DNA of 64,000 nt, from contig NZ_JACHCE010000002.1 in the NCBI RefSeq assembly GCF_014200605.1, positions 549,300 to 613,299 of the forward strand. The letters are read 5' to 3'. The translations under genes and the position numbers were made by a program. The stretch is from Pedobacter cryoconitis (GTDB lineage: Bacteria; Bacteroidota; Bacteroidia; Sphingobacteriales; Sphingobacteriaceae). Shown here piece by piece: positions 56,122-64,000 of the stretch; the stretch's first letter is position 1, and the number at the start of each line of letters is the position of its first letter. The notes under the pieces are model-generated. The model had not been told where the DNA came from. It did no database searches and worked only from the letters and a program-made list of their open reading frames with translations.

Positions 56122-56219
56122 TGAAATAAAAATTTATGCTAACATGATGGCATAGCATGGCCGTTGCCCCGAAGGGCAAAAGGAAATGCAGCCAGAATGT
56201 AGCATAAATTTTTATTTCA
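56122..56219 (-). repeat. Hairpin element, copy C (related plan, divergent core)
   Basis: The arms 56122-56141 and 56200-56219 form a perfect 20-bp stem beginning TGAAATAAAAATTTATGCTA. Inside, TGGC/GCCA (56148-56151 with 56191-56194) and GCAT/ATGC pair, and TTGCCC-CGAA-GGGCAA forms a terminal hairpin at 56164-56179. Read on the minus strand its interior begins CTGGCTGCATTTCC, similar to CTGGCTGACGTTCCC in copy A. It starts 8 bases after the stop of the SusD gene. Confidence 0.75.
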
Positions 56220-56227
56220 GGAGGAAC

Positions 56228-57829
56228 TTACTGATCCCACCACACCCTCGAAGTCAGCAAATCGCCCCCTGGCAACCTTGCTACAGCGGCCTTATAATTA
56301 TCCGTATTATTTAATACCTCTGTCGATAAATAAATCAGTCTTCTGGGAATCGTTCCATTGGTTACATTTCCAGGGTAATTAACAGGTGTTAGTCTCGGAT
56401 AGCCCGATCTTTTCCAATTCAGCCAGCTCTCAATAAAGTTAAAATAAGTACCTGTAGTGACCCAATACTGCGTATTAATCATTTCAAAAGCCTTCTCATT
56501 ACTGGATTCATCAAGCGGATGCTTCGTCACATAATCATTAATCACTGCATCCGGGATTTCCGCCAGTTTATCCAATTGTCCCATTCCTTTTAGTGCACCA
56601 CGTAACCCATTTGCATAATGTCCGGCTGCGGTGCCCGGAATATTCCATCCTCTGACTTTAGCTTCAGCCATTAAAAACTCTGTTTCCGCGTAAGTCATGA
56701 CAAAATTAGGCCCTCCAAGTTTCAGATAAACAGAAGTTCTGGGTCTTGAATATTTTCCAAGCGGTGCAAAATCGGCACCTGTGCCTGTGCCGCCGGGATA
56801 GCCTGCGTATTTGCTGATATCATATGCGCCACCTGATAAATCATAGCCATTAGGTAAGCCAATCTGAACTGCAGGATCAATATTTCCAGTAAGGTTCTCA
56901 TTGATATTATTTGCCAGTCCATTTTGCGGAACCTCGGCAATTACACCCAGCCTGGGGTCATTGGTTTTTCTTAATTCGTCAATTAAAGTCTGACTCCATC
57001 TTACCTCCCTGTAATCAGATACTGTTCGCAAAGCCAGAGAAGTACCGTTCTGGCCATCCAGATTTGATTCATCAGTCATAACCAGTGTATTATCACTAAT
57101 ATCAGAAAACAACCCTGCTGCTGCAGCTTTCTCTACCCAGGGCCTGGCTTTGTCGGGTGCGACCTTCGTTAAACGCATCGCAACCCTTAACATAAGTGCA
57201 TATCCGAATTTCTTCCATTTGATGATATCACCCTGATAAAAAAGATCGGCTGTGGGTTTCGGTTTTGCAGGGTCTAAACCATTAATTGCCTTATCCAGAT
57301 CGGTCAGCATTGAATTATAAATATCCTCCTGTTTATCGTATACCGGGTATTTAATTCCATCCCTTGCTTTCGAAGCCTGTGAATAGGGCACATCTCCATA
57401 AGTATCTGTGATCCTTTGTAAGATTAATACGAACATAATATCGCCGATATTAATCAGGTTTGAATATTTAACAGGGTCATTTTGTTTAGCCAGGCGCTGC
57501 ATTTCTCTGATGGTAGAAGCATCGGCATAGCCTTCCTCAAATATTCTGCCCTGATAATCTGTAAAACTACCTGCGTTTACATATTTATCTCCATTATTAT
57601 AATATAAATAAGTAGAGGCCAGGAGCTGCATCATCGTACTTTGATAAAGTAATTGATAATAACCTTTATTAGAAGATTTGAACTGGGCTGTAGAAAGCAG
57701 TTCATCCGGATTGTAAGATTCTCCGGGTGACTTTGTCGGGTCTGTATTGATTTTATCCAGTTGTGCTTTGCTGCAGCCAAATTCAGTAACTATTAACAAA
57801 CTTAGCAGGAGTGTGCAAATCTTCTTCAT
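56228..57829 (-). CDS. SusD-like outer-membrane lipoprotein (locus 2, SusD-like_2 type)
   Basis: This 533-residue lipoprotein has the lipobox TEFGC (Cys19) and the SusD-like_2 features: an N-terminal NTDPTKSP segment, LLSTAQFKSSNKGYYQLLYQ and a C-terminal NFIESWLNWKRSGYP. This subgroup is the partner of SusC proteins for varied substrates, not only glycans. Its ATG overlaps the SusC stop by one base, so the pair is translationally coupled. Confidence 0.93.
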   Translation of the reverse strand: MKKICTLLLSLLIVTEFGCSKAQLDKINTDPTKSPGESYNPDELLSTAQFKSSNKGYYQLLYQSTMMQLLASTYLYYNNGDKYVNAGSFTDYQGRIFEEGYADASTIREMQRLAKQNDPVKYSNLINIGDIMFVLILQRITDTYGDVPYSQASKARDGIKYPVYDKQEDIYNSMLTDLDKAINGLDPAKPKPTADLFYQGDIIKWKKFGYALMLRVAMRLTKVAPDKARPWVEKAAAAGLFSDISDNTLVMTDESNLDGQNGTSLALRTVSDYREVRWSQTLIDELRKTNDPRLGVIAEVPQNGLANNINENLTGNIDPAVQIGLPNGYDLSGGAYDISKYAGYPGGTGTGADFAPLGKYSRPRTSVYLKLGGPNFVMTYAETEFLMAEAKVRGWNIPGTAAGHYANGLRGALKGMGQLDKLAEIPDAVINDYVTKHPLDESSNEKAFEMINTQYWVTTGTYFNFIESWLNWKRSGYPRLTPVNYPGNVTNGTIPRRLIYLSTEVLNNTDNYKAAVARLPGGDLLTSRVWWDQ

Positions 57830-60800
57830 TATTTCTTTGAGGGTTGAAATTTGAAATTGACGTTGATACCGAATGTCCGGACAGCAGGAAAAGAGGCGCC
57901 TTCTATACCCGCATAATTCAGGCTGGAAGCAAATTCTGATTCCGGATCAATGTTTTTAGTGTATTTAACCAGTGTAAATAAATTTCTGGATACCAGATCA
58001 ATAGAAATGGAATTGAAAGGTGTTCTTTTTAATTGATGCGCGGGGATAGTATAACCTAAAGTAACCTGTCTCAGTTTGATGAAGCTACCGTTCAATACAG
58101 ATAATGCTGAAATATTGGTTGCTAGCTGAGGATAATAATTATAAGCAGGTACATTGGTTGTATTTATTGTGCCATCAGGGTGTACGCCTGCTGCTACTAT
58201 ACCGGTCTCTCTGCCTTCGAGCGTAGCTTTATTCAAGCCAAACACATAAGAATAGTTTTCTGTGGCTGATAAAATCTTATTTCCATATTTGAAGTCAATC
58301 TGCATGGAGAAGCTGAAGTTCTTATAGTAAAAATTGTTACTAAACCCACCATAGACATTGGGCAGCGTACTGCCCATAGGTTTTAAATCTCCACGTACCG
58401 GAATACCGTCAGAACCGATAATTATATTTCCCTTTGCATCCCTTAAATAATCATAAGCCATAATCTGGGTAACCGGTTTTCCAACTACCATCGCTGTATA
58501 TGCATTTAATGGTCTGTAAGTACCTGCTAATGCATATTGACTGGAGCCGTCAATTGATAATAGCCGGTTATCAATATGACTGATATTGAAGCCTGTCCGC
58601 CATTTGAAATTCTTATGGTCAATGACTATACCCTGTAAAAGTACTTCAACACCCGAATTACGGGTCTTTCCTAAATTAACATAGGCAGAAGTAAAACCAG
58701 AGGTGACAGACTGTTTTGCATTAATAATTTCATTATGAGTAATGCGGTGGAAATAAGTAAGATCAAAAAAGAGACGGTTATTGAACATTTTTAAATTAAT
58801 TCCCGTTTCAAATTCATTCAATGTAAAAGGTCTGAGGTTATAATTAGGCAGATCTCTGGAAAAATTACCAAGAGGAACCCCATTGACATCACTTGTCGTA
58901 TAATAATAAGTTTGCGTGGTATAAGGCTGTATCGGTTCTCCACTGGTTTTTGCAAAACTGGCTCTCAATTTACCATAATTCAGCCCCGTTAGTTTCAATA
59001 GATCGGAGAAGACGAAACTAGCTGAAACACCCGGAACAAATATACCACGGTTGTTTTGGGGCAGGGTAGAGTAGACGTCATATCTACCGGTTGCAGAAAG
59101 ATTCAAATAGTTTTTATAGCTCAGATCTGCGGTGTAATAAGCTGATTCTGTGACGATTTTAGCATAAGTATTGTTTTTAATTATAGTCACAAGATTTGAA
59201 GGTGTATACACATAGGGGATGATAAATCTTGATCCCATCAGCCCATCCGATTCTGCTAATCTCTTTCGGAAATTCGTTCCAACAGAAACATCAAGCTTAA
59301 GATCCTGAGTCAGGTTTCTGTTGGCAGCCAACAAGAAATCACTGTTTAATTCTGATATTCTGGATTTTTTCAGCGTATTGATACCCCCTTCTCCATTTAC
59401 AGAAAATGCTGCACCAGTTGGTATAACACCTAGTATATTGTCATTGCTTACATCATAACCCAGCCTGGCCTGAAGATAAATCCAGTCACTAAACTTATAC
59501 TTAGCAGAAGCAGATGAAATAAAACGATTGCGGCTAGAATAATCTGCCTGTTTATTCAGAACGAAATAGGGATTAGTTTTATATTCATCATCGTTCCACG
59601 GGGTTTCGGCACCTGTATTAAGATTATAACCAGGGGCTAAAATGGCCTGGTTAATATTTGTAGCTAATGCAGCAATGCCATAATTTGCATTTAAAGGGCC
59701 GTCACTCAGGTAAGATCTGTTTTTATTATACTCACGAATATAATTTCCGTTAAAGGTGACGCTTAGTTTTTTTGTCAGGTCATGTGTAGTGTAAAGGTTG
59801 ACAGTTTTCCGGTCTAGACTACCATTTCTGATAATAGACTGCTGATTTAGATTGGAGGCCGATAAATGAATACTTCCCTTTTGTCCGCCATGACTTATCG
59901 AAACGGTATTTGTAAATGCAGGGGCCGTTCTGTAGAATTTCTGAATATTATCTTTTACTGCCGAATAGGGGTATTTATTGCCATCAAACTGAATTACAGG
60001 CTGGTCATCGAGCTTTTCTCCCCAACTGTACAAACCAGAGGCCACGGCTGCGGCAACAGTTTCTGGTCTGTGATTCTGTGTGCCCTGACCATATACATAT
60101 TGAAAATCTGTATTGTTAACCGCTTTATCAAAAGATAGATTAGTATTATATTCTATGGCTGTACCTGAGTTTTTTCCTGCGCTTTTAATTGTAATCAGAA
60201 TTACACCATTTGCTGCACGTGCCCCATATAATGCTGAAGCTGCGGAGCCTTTCAAAACAGTAATTGTCTCTACATCATCCGGATTGATATTGCTAATTCC
60301 GTCTCCATAATCTGCACCCCCGTATTCATTTGCGCTTCCACGCTGGGTATTGTCAATGGGAACTCCATTAACCACAAACAATGGAGAACCGGCAGTCATA
60401 CTTGCTGCCCCGCGTAATAATATTCTTGCGGATGAACCTGGTCCGCCATTTACGCCACTGATATTTAAACCTGCTACCTGGCCTTCCAGTGCATAAACAA
60501 TATTTGATTCTCTGGCTTTGGTTAAAGAATAGCCATCAATGGCAGAAATAGCATAGCCGATTTTACGTTCTTCTTTGGGAATATTTAAAGCAGTAATCAA
60601 TACTTCGTCCAGGTCATTTTTTAAAGGGTGCAAAGAGATTTCAACAGCAAGGTTTTCTTTGACAGGAAATTCGCGGTGCTGATAACCTACCTGGCTTAAT
60701 ACAAGAATAGCGTTTGGGGCTGCGGGAATAGAAAACTCACCTTTAGCATCTGTTTTTGTGCTGAAGCGCGTACCCCGGACCTTAACTGATGTTCTTGCTA

Positions 60801-61155
60801 TAGGAATAGAATTTTCATCTGTTATTTTTCCTTTAACTAACCGGATGGCCCGGTCTTCTGCGAGTGGCCTGATTGCAATCAGGTTATTCTCTAATAATTT
60901 GTAGGTAAAAGCAGTGCCTTGCAGGAGCTGGTCCAATACCGCAAAAACCTCTTTATCCTTAACTTTAATAGTTATTTTTTTTGTGGGTATTTGAGCCTGA
61001 CTATAAATGAAATGATAAGACGTCTGATTTTGTATGGCATCAATGATCTTCTCAAAACCTACGGATTTTAATTTCAGAGTTACCTTTGTTTGTGAATAGG
61101 CATTCAGGGTAATCTGCAGCGCAAAAAAAATCAGCAGTTTTACTACGGTCTTCAT
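57829..61155 (-). CDS. SusC/RagA TonB-dependent receptor with STN domain (locus 2)
   Basis: This 1108-residue outer-membrane transporter has a signal peptide (1-22), an STN domain (about 23-97), a carboxypeptidase-regulatory-like domain (about 108-185) and a plug with YALEGQVAGLNISGVNGGPG and INPDDVETITVLKGSAASALYG. A barrel follows. The STN domain and the adjacent fecR and sigma genes place it under cell-surface signalling. No degradative enzyme accompanies it, so the substrate cannot be named. Confidence 0.95.
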   Translation of the reverse strand: MKTVVKLLIFFALQITLNAYSQTKVTLKLKSVGFEKIIDAIQNQTSYHFIYSQAQIPTKKITIKVKDKEVFAVLDQLLQGTAFTYKLLENNLIAIRPLAEDRAIRLVKGKITDENSIPIARTSVKVRGTRFSTKTDAKGEFSIPAAPNAILVLSQVGYQHREFPVKENLAVEISLHPLKNDLDEVLITALNIPKEERKIGYAISAIDGYSLTKARESNIVYALEGQVAGLNISGVNGGPGSSARILLRGAASMTAGSPLFVVNGVPIDNTQRGSANEYGGADYGDGISNINPDDVETITVLKGSAASALYGARAANGVILITIKSAGKNSGTAIEYNTNLSFDKAVNNTDFQYVYGQGTQNHRPETVAAAVASGLYSWGEKLDDQPVIQFDGNKYPYSAVKDNIQKFYRTAPAFTNTVSISHGGQKGSIHLSASNLNQQSIIRNGSLDRKTVNLYTTHDLTKKLSVTFNGNYIREYNKNRSYLSDGPLNANYGIAALATNINQAILAPGYNLNTGAETPWNDDEYKTNPYFVLNKQADYSSRNRFISSASAKYKFSDWIYLQARLGYDVSNDNILGVIPTGAAFSVNGEGGINTLKKSRISELNSDFLLAANRNLTQDLKLDVSVGTNFRKRLAESDGLMGSRFIIPYVYTPSNLVTIIKNNTYAKIVTESAYYTADLSYKNYLNLSATGRYDVYSTLPQNNRGIFVPGVSASFVFSDLLKLTGLNYGKLRASFAKTSGEPIQPYTTQTYYYTTSDVNGVPLGNFSRDLPNYNLRPFTLNEFETGINLKMFNNRLFFDLTYFHRITHNEIINAKQSVTSGFTSAYVNLGKTRNSGVEVLLQGIVIDHKNFKWRTGFNISHIDNRLLSIDGSSQYALAGTYRPLNAYTAMVVGKPVTQIMAYDYLRDAKGNIIIGSDGIPVRGDLKPMGSTLPNVYGGFSNNFYYKNFSFSMQIDFKYGNKILSATENYSYVFGLNKATLEGRETGIVAAGVHPDGTINTTNVPAYNYYPQLATNISALSVLNGSFIKLRQVTLGYTIPAHQLKRTPFNSISIDLVSRNLFTLVKYTKNIDPESEFASSLNYAGIEGASFPAVRTFGINVNFKFQPSKK

Positions 61156-61198
61156 CTATAACATTTACGCTTTTGTAACCCATATCGCTTTAGCGAGA

Positions 61199-62266
61199 TT
61201 ATTTTACAGCGTAAAGATAGATAGTTTTTCCTTGTATTTTATATTGAAAGGGGGTAATGACCTGTAATGCTTTTAAGGCTTCTGATAAAGTCTCTTTTTC
61301 AAATTCTCCGGTAAAACTGGCATCTTTCAGTTTGTCGGATTCAAAGACGAAGCTGACATCGTACCATCTGGCTAAACGCAGGCTTAACAGAGAGAAATTT
61401 TCATTTTTGAACAAGAGTTTGTTATTCATCCATGAGGTTTCAAGAATGGCATTTTTATCATCTTTATAATAAGTCATTGGCCTGATACTGTATATATCTC
61501 CATTCAAGTGTTCTGCACTGCTGTCTGCTGCATGAATTAAAGTGAATTTCTCTGCAGGGTTAAGCAGGATATGTTTTGCTGGTCTCTTGTTTAGTGTGAT
61601 TTCTACTTTCCCTCTCAGCAAGGTAGTTTCAGTTGCCTGTTCATCATCATATGATTTCACGTCAAAAGCAGTCCCCAAAACTTTTATACTGATGTTTTTA
61701 GTATGTACAATAAAAGGATGCTGATGATCTTTGGCGACATCAAAAAAGGCTTCCCCACTTAAATAGACTTCTCTTGTCCCCCCTTTAAAGGAAGCGGGAT
61801 ATTTAATTTCACTTGCGGCATTCAGAGTGACTTTACTTCCATCGGCAAGAACCAGTGTGGAAGTTTGTCTGCCTGGTGTATATGTTTTTTTCCAGGCTAT
61901 AGCCGTGGTTTTATCTGACAGGCTATTTGATTTGAAAAACTGATAGGCGAAGAATGTACAAAGTCCAAAAATGAAAATAGCAGCAATACGGTACCATTGT
62001 CCGAATGTTCGAACAACTGGTTTTGAATTAAAAATCGGTTTAGGTTCGGTCCCAACAACATTGATTCTTTCTTTTATTTGCCGAAAAATGAAATCCATAT
62101 TTTCGTAAGGACGATCTTGTTGCTTAAAATAAATGATTAAAGATTCATATTCACGTCTGTAATCTTCATTTTCTGCAAGTATTGCCATAAAATGCTGATC
62201 GTCATGGGCAGAGATCTCTCCCGATAATTTTTCGCTAAGTAATTCAGTGAATCTCTGATCAGTCAT
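61199..62266 (-). CDS. FecR-family anti-sigma factor (locus 2)
   Basis: This 355-residue protein has a cytoplasmic N-terminal part (1-90), a membrane helix (about 92-110), a periplasmic FecR domain (about 140-235, with STLVLADGSKVTLNAASEIKYP and LGTAFDVKSY) and a C-terminal DUF4974 part (about 280-350). It is longer than the locus 1 homologue, mainly in the N-terminal part. It lies between the sigma and susC genes. Confidence 0.93.
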   Translation of the reverse strand: MTDQRFTELLSEKLSGEISAHDDQHFMAILAENEDYRREYESLIIYFKQQDRPYENMDFIFRQIKERINVVGTEPKPIFNSKPVVRTFGQWYRIAAIFIFGLCTFFAYQFFKSNSLSDKTTAIAWKKTYTPGRQTSTLVLADGSKVTLNAASEIKYPASFKGGTREVYLSGEAFFDVAKDHQHPFIVHTKNISIKVLGTAFDVKSYDDEQATETTLLRGKVEITLNKRPAKHILLNPAEKFTLIHAADSSAEHLNGDIYSIRPMTYYKDDKNAILETSWMNNKLLFKNENFSLLSLRLARWYDVSFVFESDKLKDASFTGEFEKETLSEALKALQVITPFQYKIQGKTIYLYAVK

Positions 62267-62318
62267 TGGACATTATTTATACTTTGTATAGAGTAGTACC
62301 CTTTTTTGTTAAAATTGC

Positions 62319-62951
62319 TTACAAGAATTGAAAAATATGTAAAAAAAATATTAAAACTATTAAATTAAGTGTATTATCGCTCTTCGCGTCCTTTGTATAA
62401 ATATGGTGATAAGCTTTGAGACTTATTCTTAATTTGTCTATTGCCCTGAATAATTGTGTTTGTACTGTTCTTGGTGAGATTTCCAGAATTTCTGCCACTT
62501 CCTTATATTTCATGCCATTTTCTTTAATCAGCTTAAAAATAATCCGGGCTTGTTGCGGAAGTTTGTTGATCGCCTGGTCTAATTTATAATGCAGCTCTTT
62601 ATTTTCCAGCTCCTTTTCAGGATCTGCATGGTGCATAAATTGAAACTCATTGGATGGCTCTATTTCTACCAGGTGAACATTGGCATTTTTCTTAATATAT
62701 TTCAGAGATTGATTCCTGACCGCAGTAAAAAGATAAGTTTCAAGATTGAGAATTACCGTTTCTGCCTTCCTGTTTTCCCAGCAGCGCACAAGAATATCAG
62801 AAATAATCTCTTCGGCTACTTCTTTTTTTCCTACATAATAAATGCAGAATTTGATCAGCCTGTTGAATAAAAGATAGTATAAAGCTTCGAAAGCTTTAAC
62901 GTCGTCTTCCACGCAAATCTTTGTCCATAAGGGAGATAAGTCAGGTTTCAA
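62319..62951 (-). CDS. ECF RNA polymerase sigma factor (locus 2)
   Basis: This 210-residue sigma-70 factor has region 2 (about 22-90, with VAEEIISDILVRCWENR) and region 4 (about 130-185, with LPQQARIIFKLIKENGMKYKEVAEILEIS). The C-terminal ~20 residues are hydrophobic (LIVLIFFLHIFQFL), which is unusual for a soluble sigma factor. It heads the locus 2 operon. Confidence 0.9.
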   Translation of the reverse strand: MKPDLSPLWTKICVEDDVKAFEALYYLLFNRLIKFCIYYVGKKEVAEEIISDILVRCWENRKAETVILNLETYLFTAVRNQSLKYIKKNANVHLVEIEPSNEFQFMHHADPEKELENKELHYKLDQAINKLPQQARIIFKLIKENGMKYKEVAEILEISPRTVQTQLFRAIDKLRISLKAYHHIYTKDAKSDNTLNLIVLIFFLHIFQFL

Positions 62952-63198
62952 GGCCTCTTGGAATTAATAACAGTTATAAGAATTGGCAAGATAAATAATT
63001 AAAATAATAAATCGATGATTGTTTAAACGCTTGCTAATTCGATTTTATTTAATAAAAAGTGATTTTCTTGTAGGCAATTATTACTTAAAAGGGGTCTCTC
63101 CCTTAACATGTATTTTTTTTAGGAAGATATATGAGGTGCCTTCATCGGTTTTTGAGGGCAAAAGAGCTAACCAAAATATTTAACTGTAATCAGCAAAA

Positions 63199-64000
63199 AT
63201 GAAAAAAACATTACAATTGACGTGTTTACTACTTTACGCTTCGTCGCATGCTTTTGCAACGGTAAAGTCAGATCATCCTAAACTATTAACTCCTTTAATG
63301 AATATTCCAGGTTTCTCTGCAGCCGATCAGGTGAAGGGAACGGTGCGTGATGCTACTGGAACTACTTTACCAGGAGTGTCGGTTCAAGTAAAAGGGACTA
63401 AGCTGGTTACGCAAACGAATGCGTCCGGACAATATGGTATAGCCGCTAAAGCAGGCGATATCCTTGTTTTCTCTTATATAGGGTATGATAAGCAAGAAAT
63501 CACAGTTGGTAGTCAGACTACTGTTGATGTGGTATTGAAATCTAACACACAAGAATTGAATACGGTAGTGGTAACGGCTTTGGGTATCAAAAGAACAAGC
63601 CGTTCAACAACTTATTCTACACAACAGGTTGACGGTGACGAGCTGACCAGAGCAAAAGATGCCAACTTAGTGAACTCACTAAACGGTAAAGTTGCAGGTT
63701 TAACGATCTCACGCAGTTCATCAGGTGTGGGTGGTTCAGCAAAAGTAATCTTAAGAGGAAGTAAATCAGCTTCTGGTAGTAACCAGGCGCTGTATGTTAT
63801 TGATGGGGTTCCTATGAATAACAGTATTTCGAGTCAGGCCGTTTCAAGTACAGGAAATGGTGCTTCGACACAACCTAACTCTGCTTACGGCGGAAGTACT
63901 TCTTATGATGGTGGTGACCCGATTTCTAACTTAAACCCAGAAGATATTGCGAGTATATCTGTGTTGAAAGGTGGTTCGGCAGCTGCATTATATGGTAGCC
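63199..64000 (+). CDS. SusC/RagA TonB-dependent receptor, N-terminal part
   Basis: The first 267 residues of a third SusC run off the right edge. A signal peptide (about 1-20, ending AFA) is followed by a carboxypeptidase-regulatory-like domain (about 43-115, with GTVRDATGTTLPGVSVQVKGT). The plug follows, with VVVTALGIKRTSRS, LNGKVAGLTISRSSSG and LYVIDGVPMNN. There is no STN domain, unlike the two other SusC proteins here, so it is not expected to signal through a FecR. A weak ribosome-binding site precedes the ATG, and the 247-base gap before it shows no further feature. Confidence 0.93.
   Translation, partial: MKKTLQLTCLLLYASSHAFATVKSDHPKLLTPLMNIPGFSAADQVKGTVRDATGTTLPGVSVQVKGTKLVTQTNASGQYGIAAKAGDILVFSYIGYDKQEITVGSQTTVDVVLKSNTQELNTVVVTALGIKRTSRSTTYSTQQVDGDELTRAKDANLVNSLNGKVAGLTISRSSSGVGGSAKVILRGSKSASGSNQALYVIDGVPMNNSISSQAVSSTGNGASTQPNSAYGGSTSYDGGDPISNLNPEDIASISVLKGGSAAALYGS

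Noticed and set aside
59866..60310. Plus-strand open frames within the locus 2 susC gene
   Set aside because: They overlap a clearly conserved receptor gene and encode no recognisable protein.

Overview
The window looks like a chromosome segment from a Bacteroidota bacterium of the Sphingobacteriaceae, most probably Pedobacter or a close relative. The reasons are SusC/SusD outer-membrane pairs controlled by FecI/FecR-type sigma/anti-sigma genes, gliding/type IX secretion lipoproteins (PorW/SprE-like and GldB), a split ATP synthase operon without beta and epsilon genes, and many promoters with the Bacteroidota -7 box TAnnTTTG. No rRNA, tRNA, insertion sequence, prophage or CRISPR array was seen. 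Species assignment is inference.

Layout. 1-3565 (minus): start of a class A penicillin-binding protein and a PorW/SprE-like TPR lipoprotein. 3639-9394 (plus): the F-type ATP synthase operon atpZ-(small membrane protein)-atpB-E-F-H-A-G, with intercistronic hairpins after atpE and atpA. 9508-18955: mostly plus-strand housekeeping (acid phosphatase, a flippase-like membrane protein, two glycosyltransferases, an orphan ABC permease, RNase HII, GcvT, ComB), with ruvC and a methyltransferase on the minus strand. 18950-23214: patatin, GldB, a beta-barrel protein and NAD synthetase. 23215-23788: a hairpin element followed by a 25-bp minisatellite. 23789-30697: a pepsin-like aspartic protease, lnt, a SHOCT protein, rsmI, serS, a small membrane protein and a SIMPL protein. 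30698-31635: a 67-bp minisatellite and a second copy of the hairpin element. 31636-36019: lspA, a DksA-like gene and ileS. 36180-46248: a small membrane protein, a C1 peptidase, then a regulated uptake locus (sigma, FecR, SusC, SusD, GDPD-alkaline phosphatase fusion) that looks built for phosphate esters. 46686-55804: AraC regulator with a TetX-like monooxygenase, a Xaa-Pro aminopeptidase, GH97, an Endo H-type GH18 and transketolase. 56228-62951: a second sigma-FecR-SusC-SusD locus without enzymes. 63199 to the end: the start of a third SusC that lacks the signalling (STN) domain.

The most unusual signal is noncoding. Two intergenic elements 8 kb apart share a 38-nt core (37 of 38 identical, opposite strands). 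Each core sits inside a long hairpin whose stem sequence is completely different but still self-complementary. A third, more divergent hairpin beside the second SusD gene has the same plan. In all three cases the order is gene 3' end, hairpin, about 60-120 nt, tandem repeats. This looks like a structured RNA or single-stranded DNA element family. I do not recognise it as a described one.
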